Notes under the pieces: generated by a model
Told to the model about the DNA's origin: nothing
What the model saw: the letters and a program-made list of their open reading frames with translations, nothing else
Database searches by the model: none
DNA from: Propionibacteriaceae bacterium
Lineage (GTDB): Bacteria > Actinomycetota > Actinomycetes > Propionibacteriales > Propionibacteriaceae
Length of the DNA: 17,678 nucleotides
Reading direction: 5' to 3'
Assembly (NCBI GenBank): GCA_030450535.1
Contig: JAKDIK010000017.1
Coordinates: 1 to 17,678 of the forward strand
Shown here: piece after piece, positions 13,125 through 17,678 of the stretch
Numbering within the stretch: position 1 is the first letter of the stretch
Layout: the number at the start of each line of letters is the position of its first letter
Position numbers and translations under genes: made by a program

Positions 13125-14810
13125 TCACGCGCGAGCGCGCACCACCCGGCCCTCGTCCCACACGGGGGCGGCAGATGCCTCCACCCGGCCATCGGCGCGA
13201 AACACGAGGAAACGATCCAGCGAGCGGGCGAACCAGCGGTCGTGGGTGACGGCGACGACGGTGCCCTCGAATGCGGCCAACCCGTGTTCCAGGGCCTCGG
13301 CGGACTCGATGTCGAGGTTGTCGGTCGGCTCGTCCAGCAGCAACAGGGTCGCCCCGCCCAGTTCCAGCAGGAGAATCTGCACCCGCGCCTGCTGCCCGCC
13401 CGACAGGGTCTCGAACCGCTGCTCCGCCGCTTTCGTCAGTTCATAGCGATCCAGCGCGCGGTACGACGCCTCGTCGGTCAGTCCGTCGCGGTGGTCGTCG
13501 CCGCGACGCAGGATGTCGAGCAGCGGACGTCCGACCAACTCGGGGTGCTGGTTGGTCTGCGCGAACCATCCTGGGCGCACCCTCGACCCGAGCCGGGCCA
13601 CCCCGGACGCCTGCACGGACCCGATCCCGTCCGCGCCGACCGCCCGGGACGCGGGATCGGGGTCCGTGCCACCACGTGCCAACAGTCGGAGAAAATGCGA
13701 CTTTCCCGACCCGTTCGACCCCAGCACGCCCACACGGTCGCCGTACCAGATCTCGGTCGAGAACGGCCGCATGAGTCCGGTCAGCTCCAGCGCTTCGACG
13801 ACCACCGCCCGCTTGGCCGTCCGACCGCCGACCAACCGGACGCGCACCTGCTGCTTGCGCGGCACCGCCTCGGGAGGGCCGGCGTCCTCGAACCGGGCCA
13901 GCCGCGTCTGAGCCGCCTGATACCGGCTCGCCATCGTGTCGTTGTAGGCCGCCTTCGTCTTGTACATCGCGACGAGCTGGCGAAGCTTGGCGTGCTCCTC
14001 GTCCCAGCGGCGGCGGAGTTCCTCGAACCGCTCGAACCGGGCCTCGCGAGCGGCGTCGAAGTGCTCGAACTGTCCGCCGAAGACCCACAGGGTGTTCCCG
14101 GCGGCGCCGAGCTCGAGGGCGGCAATGGCGTCCGCGCACCGGTTGAGCAGGGCACGGTCGTGGCTCACGATGAGTACCGACTTGGGCGTGGCCAGCAGCT
14201 TCTCCTCCAGCCAGAGCTTGCCGGGGACGTCAAGATAGTTGTCCGGTTCGTCCAGCAGCAGCACCTCGTCGGGCCCACGGAACAACAGCTCCAGGACGAG
14301 ACGCTTCTGTTCCCCACCGCTGAGGGTGTTGATGTCGCGCCACTTCGCCCGGTCGTACCCGACGCCGAGCGCGGCGGTGCAGCAGGCGTCGAACTGCACC
14401 TCGGCCTCGTATCCGCCGGCGTCGCCGTACTCGGCGAGCGCGTGGGCGTAGGCGAGGTGCAGCTCCTCGGATTCGGCGTCCATGAGCTGTAGCTCCAGCG
14501 CGTCCACGGCCGTTGATGCCGCCCGCAGCCGGTCGGGGGAGTGGCTGAGCAGCAGGTCGCGGACGGTCGACCCGTCACGGATCGAGCCCACGAACTGGCG
14601 CATCACGCCGAGGCGTCCGTCGCGGCTGATCGTTCCCTCAGCAGTGTCCAGCTCGCCGGAGATGAGCCTCAGCAGCGTCGACTTGCCCGCTCCGTTGGGG
14701 CCGATGAGCGCGGTCACGAGTCCGTCGCCGACCCGGAATGACACGTCGCTCAGAAGCGGCCGACCGTCGGGCAACCAGAACTCGATGTGGCTCAGTTCGA
14801 CGTACCCCAT
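13125..14810 (-). CDS. ABC-F family ATPase
   Basis: This 561-residue cytosolic protein has two ABC ATPase domains in tandem and no membrane segments, which defines the ABC-F class (ribosome-bound translation factors, some giving antibiotic resistance). Domain 1 has Walker A GPNGAGKST at 37-45, signature LSGGEQ at 163-168 and Walker B LLLDEP with Glu188. Domain 2 has GSNGSGKSH at 364-372, LSGGQQ at 469-474 and LLLDEP with Glu494; the usual Thr after GKS is His372. The charged linker between them, at about 245-335 (AREARFERFEELRRRW, then MYKTKAAYND), is the P-site tRNA interaction motif region. The ATG start is preceded by CAGGCT at 8 nt, a weak -10, with no SD. The class is certain; whether it is a resistance or a housekeeping factor is not. 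Confidence 0.94.
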   Translation of the reverse strand: MGYVELSHIEFWLPDGRPLLSDVSFRVGDGLVTALIGPNGAGKSTLLRLISGELDTAEGTISRDGRLGVMRQFVGSIRDGSTVRDLLLSHSPDRLRAASTAVDALELQLMDAESEELHLAYAHALAEYGDAGGYEAEVQFDACCTAALGVGYDRAKWRDINTLSGGEQKRLVLELLFRGPDEVLLLDEPDNYLDVPGKLWLEEKLLATPKSVLIVSHDRALLNRCADAIAALELGAAGNTLWVFGGQFEHFDAAREARFERFEELRRRWDEEHAKLRQLVAMYKTKAAYNDTMASRYQAAQTRLARFEDAGPPEAVPRKQQVRVRLVGGRTAKRAVVVEALELTGLMRPFSTEIWYGDRVGVLGSNGSGKSHFLRLLARGGTDPDPASRAVGADGIGSVQASGVARLGSRVRPGWFAQTNQHPELVGRPLLDILRRGDDHRDGLTDEASYRALDRYELTKAAEQRFETLSGGQQARVQILLLELGGATLLLLDEPTDNLDIESAEALEHGLAAFEGTVVAVTHDRWFARSLDRFLVFRADGRVEASAAPVWDEGRVVRARA

Positions 14811-14903
14811 GGGGCGCCAGCCTGCCAGATCGCCGCATCGGGTTCACGTCGGGGAGGACGGCGGCGCCGGTCAGAGGCTGTGCCCGAGGGGCAGGCCGGT
14901 CAG

Positions 14904-14909
14904 TAGGCT
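14904..14909 (+). promoter_or_regulatory. TAGGCT -10 box of the methyltransferase gene, leaderless
   Basis: TAGGCT ends 6 nt before the ATG at 14916 with no SD in between. Confidence 0.6.
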
Positions 14910-14915
14910 CGCCGC

Positions 14916-15923
14916 ATGACGGATGCGGTATTCGACCACCCGCGCGTGGCGGCGGTTTACGACGCCCTCGACCCGGACCGCAGCGACCTCGACGCCTACG
15001 CCGCCATGGTCACTGAGTTCGGCGGAAGCCGCGTCCTCGACATCGGCTGTGGCACGGGCACGTTCGCCACGATGCTCGCCGCCCGCGGCGTGGAGGTCAC
15101 CGGCGTCGACCCGGCGGGGGCATCCCTCGATGTGGCGCGGGGCAAGCCGCACGCCGAGTCCGTCACGTGGATACCCGGGACCGCCGTCGACGCGCTGCCG
15201 CTCCAGGTCGACCTCGTGTTCATGACCGCCAACGTGGCACAGGTCTTCGTCGGCGACCGGGCCTGGGCCGACGTCCTGGCCGTCGCGCACGCCTCGCTCG
15301 TGCCCGGCGGTCGCCTGGTGTTCGAAACCCGCGATCCCGACCGCCGCGCCTGGGAGCGCTGGACACCCGAGCTGACCCGCCACGTCGTGGACGTCTCCGA
15401 CGAGGGCCCCGTGGAGGAATGGGTCGAGGTCGTCGACGTGCGCGACGGATGCGTCACCTTCGAGTCGCCCACGATCTTCCACCGCGACGGTGTCCGGATC
15501 GACTCCACGACCACCCTCCGCTTCCGCACCCGCGCGGAACTCACCGCCTCCCTGCGGGCGGCCGGCTTCGACGTGGACGAGGTCCGCGACGCCCCGGATC
15601 GGCCCGGCGCGGAATTCGTCTTCATCGCGCGCAAGGTCCCCGCCGCGACGGACGCCGCCGCCCTTACCCGGCTGCTCCGGCGCCGCGACGCCGCCGGCCT
15701 GTTCGCCGACCTCGACCCCTGGGGACTGGTGGCCATCGGCGCGCCGCGCGACGAGTACACACCGGAGGTGGATGCCCTCCTCGCCCTGACGCGACCCGTG
15801 ACGCCCGACGAGGTGCAGGCCACCTTCACCCGGATGGCCCAACCCGTCTCGGACGTGGATGCCTTCGGGCTTGCCGACGCGTTCAACGCCGTCCTCGCCC
15901 GCCACCCGGAGCCGGCGACCTGA
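14916..15923 (+). CDS. Class I SAM-dependent methyltransferase with C-terminal extra domain
   Basis: This 335-residue cytosolic protein has an N-terminal Rossmann methyltransferase domain of about 240 residues: motif I VLDIGCGTGTF at 40-50 binds SAM, the acidic end of strand 2 is Asp65 in VTGVDP, and motif IV-like DLVFMTANVAQV and post-motif LVPGGRLVFETRDP follow. The substrate is unknown; small molecules are typical for this group. Residues about 246-331 (LTRLLRRRDAAGLFADLDPWGLVAIG, then DEYTPEVDALLALTRPVTPDEV) form a separate helical domain similar to the small DUF1871-like W-DP-G...DEY proteins, which is an unusual partner. The ATG has a leaderless -10 (TAGGCT) 6 nt upstream. It is divergent from the ABC-F gene with 105 bp between the starts, and P450 follows on the same strand. 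Confidence 0.88.
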   Translation: MTDAVFDHPRVAAVYDALDPDRSDLDAYAAMVTEFGGSRVLDIGCGTGTFATMLAARGVEVTGVDPAGASLDVARGKPHAESVTWIPGTAVDALPLQVDLVFMTANVAQVFVGDRAWADVLAVAHASLVPGGRLVFETRDPDRRAWERWTPELTRHVVDVSDEGPVEEWVEVVDVRDGCVTFESPTIFHRDGVRIDSTTTLRFRTRAELTASLRAAGFDVDEVRDAPDRPGAEFVFIARKVPAATDAAALTRLLRRRDAAGLFADLDPWGLVAIGAPRDEYTPEVDALLALTRPVTPDEVQATFTRMAQPVSDVDAFGLADAFNAVLARHPEPAT

Positions 15924-15973
15924 GCTTCCTTGGGCACGTTGGATGCGAAGGTCCATGCCTGCCGTGTGCTCGC

Positions 15974-16003
15974 TACGGTGGAGGGTGTCATCGACCAAGG
16001 GAG
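15974..16003 (+). promoter_or_regulatory. Promoter -10 and SD of the P450 gene
   Basis: TACGGT (15974-15979) is a likely -10. AAGGGAG (15997-16003) is a good SD 5 nt before the ATG at 16009. The predicted leader of about 23 nt makes this one of the few leadered genes here. Confidence 0.5.
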
Positions 16004-16008
16004 CGACC

Positions 16009-17274
16009 ATGACCCCCGCCACGACAAGCCCCTCCGCCGCCGCGCAGGCGAAGCTGGCTGCCCGCTTGGCGCTCGCGCGGGGGTACACCGCCTGGCACGC
16101 GGGGGTGCACCGCGACCCGCTGATGCAGCTCTTCACGCCCGCCGGACGCCGCCACCGCTATCGGATCTACGAGCGGCTCCGCGCCGAGGGCCCGGTCGTG
16201 TCGTCGTCGACGGGCATGGTCGCGGTCGTGGGTCACGCCCAAGTGGACGGCCTCCTGCGCAGCCGGGACGTCACCGTCCGGACCGGCAAGAACCCCGCCG
16301 ACGACATCCTCGACCTGTCGTTGCTGGAGCTCGATCCGCCGGACCACACCCGCCTTCGCGCGCTCGTGGCGCCCGCCTTCACCGCCCGCCGCATGAGCGA
16401 GCAGTCCGAGCGCATCAGCGTCGCCATCGACGCCCTCGCCGATGACGTCGCCGGACGACTCGCCCACGGCCCGGTCGACCTCATGGCCGTCTACGCCAAG
16501 CCGCTGCCCGTCATCATGATCACCTCGCTGCTCGGCATTCCGGACGCGGAGGTCGAACCCCTCAACCGCTACGGCGACGCGATCGGCCGGGCCCTCGACG
16601 GGGTCGCGAGCCTCCGGCACCAGCGCGAGATCCACGAGTCGCAGGAGGCGCTGGCCGCCCTCTTCGAGCGCCTCATCGAACTGCGCCGTCGCGAGCCCGG
16701 TCCCGACGTGATCAGCCGCCTCGTCCAGGCGGAGGGCGGCGGCAAGCTCACCCGCGAAGAATTGCTGGCCCTGGCCCGGCTCCTGCTGGTCGCGGGCTTC
16801 GAGACGACGGTCAACCTCATCGGCAACGCGGTCTCGGCGCTCCTGGAGCGACCCGATGTGTGGAAGCGGCTGGTGGACGATTCAGAGCTGGCCGAGGCCG
16901 TCATCAACGAGACGCTGCGCTACGACGCACCGGTGCAGCTGACCGGCCGGACGCCGACGAGCGACCTCACCATCGACGGCGTCGACTTCAGATCGGGGAC
17001 CGGCGCCGTCGTCCTCATCGCGGCCGCCAACCGCGATCCGGACGTCTTCGAGCGCCCGGCCGAGTTCGACATCGACCGCGTGGGGCTGCGTGAGCACCTC
17101 GCCTTCGGGACCGGCATCCATCACTGCGTGGGCCGCCCCCTGGCCGAGCTGGAGGGGCGCCTCGCGCTCGCCGCCCTCGCCCGGCGCCTGCCGAACCTGC
17201 GGCGTGCCGCGGCCGAGACCCTGGCGCCCAGCGTGGTCCTCAACGGCCGCTTGACGCTCCCCGTCCAGGCCTGA
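16009..17274 (+). CDS. Cytochrome P450 monooxygenase
   Basis: This 421-residue soluble bacterial P450 is a heme-thiolate monooxygenase that needs external ferredoxin and reductase, neither of which is encoded in the window. The conserved parts are all present: I-helix oxygen-activation motif AGFETT at 262-267, ExxR as ETLR at 301-304, a PERF-region equivalent near FERPAEFDIDR, and the heme loop FGTGIHHCVG at 366-375 with the axial Cys373. The C-helix motif HTRLR at 113-117 contacts a heme propionate. The length is normal. The frame is open upstream to 15859, but the ATG at 16009 is preferred for its SD and family-like N-terminus. The substrate is unknown; the adjacent methyltransferase hints at, but does not show, a small-molecule modification role. 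Confidence 0.95.
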   Translation: MTPATTSPSAAAQAKLAARLALARGYTAWHAGVHRDPLMQLFTPAGRRHRYRIYERLRAEGPVVSSSTGMVAVVGHAQVDGLLRSRDVTVRTGKNPADDILDLSLLELDPPDHTRLRALVAPAFTARRMSEQSERISVAIDALADDVAGRLAHGPVDLMAVYAKPLPVIMITSLLGIPDAEVEPLNRYGDAIGRALDGVASLRHQREIHESQEALAALFERLIELRRREPGPDVISRLVQAEGGGKLTREELLALARLLLVAGFETTVNLIGNAVSALLERPDVWKRLVDDSELAEAVINETLRYDAPVQLTGRTPTSDLTIDGVDFRSGTGAVVLIAAANRDPDVFERPAEFDIDRVGLREHLAFGTGIHHCVGRPLAELEGRLALAALARRLPNLRRAAAETLAPSVVLNGRLTLPVQA

Positions 17275-17305
17275 CGCCGGATCGCGCTGGGCGTGCGCGG
17301 ATGGG

Positions 17306-17678
17306 TCACAGCGCCAGCAGCACCCGGGCGCCAGAACGGCCGTCCACGCGGTCATGCGCCTCCGCGATTCGCTCCAGCGGCAGCACGACGTGCGGAATCT
17401 CGAGCCCGGACGCCAGCGACGAGAGGTCGCGCGTGGCCTGCAGGCGGGCCTCGGCGGGGAAGTCGTCGCTGCCCAGCAGCCGCAGCGTGACATTGGCGAA
17501 CAACATCGGCCAGAACGGCAGGCGCGGCTCGGCGTCGCGCGACGCGTAGGCCGCGATGGTGCCGCCGGTGGCGATGATCTCGGCGTCGAGGGCGATGTTG
17601 TCGCTGAAGGCCACCTCGACGATGCGGTGGACGCCCTCCGGTGCCAGCGCGCGCACGGAGGCGGCAGCGCCGGCGTCC
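17306..17678 (-). CDS. Zinc-binding-dehydrogenase/quinone oxidoreductase family protein, C-terminal part
   Basis: The last 123 residues of an NADPH-dependent medium-chain dehydrogenase of the quinone oxidoreductase type are visible; the N-terminal catalytic part lies beyond the right edge. The visible portion begins inside the Rossmann domain (VRALAPEGVHRIVEVAFSDN), continues IIATGGTIAAYASRDAEP, then PFWPMLFANVTLRLLGSDDF, and ends with the typical LERIAEAHDRVDGRSGARVLL C-terminus before the TGA at 17306. The protein would normally be about 325-340 residues. It is convergent with the P450 gene with a 31-bp gap. The family is recognised by pattern; the substrate is not known. Confidence 0.87.
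   Translation of the reverse strand, partial: DAGAAASVRALAPEGVHRIVEVAFSDNIALDAEIIATGGTIAAYASRDAEPRLPFWPMLFANVTLRLLGSDDFPAEARLQATRDLSSLASGLEIPHVVLPLERIAEAHDRVDGRSGARVLLAL

Noticed and set aside
11875..13161. N-terminal extension of the phosphotransferase frame through the TspO-like gene
   Set aside because: Pro/Arg/His-rich antisense sequence; the conserved part begins at the ATG at 11874.
13095..14492. Plus-strand open frame opposite the ABC-F gene
   Set aside because: Antisense to an unambiguous two-domain ATPase, no motifs.
14871..16136. Minus-strand 421-codon frame opposite the methyltransferase
   Set aside because: Gly/Val/Asp-rich shadow without recognisable domains; the plus-strand methyltransferase has all its motifs.
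1..17678. CRISPR arrays, tRNA, rRNA, riboswitches
   Set aside because: No regularly spaced direct repeats, no tRNA-like cloverleaf or conserved rRNA stretch was noticed on reading; a covariance-model search was not possible.

Overview
The window is about 70% GC with frequent GTG starts, and most first genes carry a TANNNT -10 hexamer exactly 6 nt before the start codon with no Shine-Dalgarno sequence, which points to leaderless mRNAs. Together with the families present this indicates an actinobacterium, perhaps of the Propionibacteriaceae. That placement is an inference; there is no rRNA or other marker here.

Left part (1-7564) is mostly housekeeping. A left-truncated rmuC (-) is followed by a divergent pair, ypeA GNAT acetyltransferase (-) and an M18 aminopeptidase apeB (+), whose start codons are only 33 bp apart. 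Next come a ZupT-like ZIP metal transporter (+), then a convergent two-gene operon on the minus strand: a 126-residue four-helix membrane protein (DUF6394-like) directly upstream of a two-helix potassium channel with two RCK domains. That operon is divergent from the ATPase/GTPase ychF (+).

The middle (7565-9353) is an accessory islet of visibly lower GC. It opens with a serine-recombinase N-terminal remnant and carries two toxin-antitoxin modules: mntA-hepT (MNT nucleotidyltransferase antitoxin and HEPN RNase toxin) and vapBC (Phd/YefM-type antitoxin and PIN toxin). Both antitoxin genes seem to be translated from leaderless mRNAs. A 44-codon orphan frame of unknown meaning lies between the modules.

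The right part (9540-17678) is mostly single-gene units: a helix-hairpin-helix/DUF1801 fusion, a shortened pyridoxamine-phosphate-oxidase-like protein, a small orphan C-terminal coding fragment, a phosphotransferase with a probable frameshift near its C-terminus, a long TspO/MBR-like membrane protein, a 15-bp imperfect inverted repeat, an ABC-F ATPase, a SAM methyltransferase with an extra C-terminal domain, a cytochrome P450, and the C-terminal third of a quinone-oxidoreductase-type dehydrogenase that runs off the right edge.

The points most worth following are the small membrane protein coupled to the dual-RCK channel, the recombinase-scarred double toxin-antitoxin islet, the nearly invariant leaderless promoter geometry, the frameshifted kinase next to an orphan fragment, and the long inverted repeat at 12982-13045. 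No CRISPR array, rRNA or tRNA was seen.
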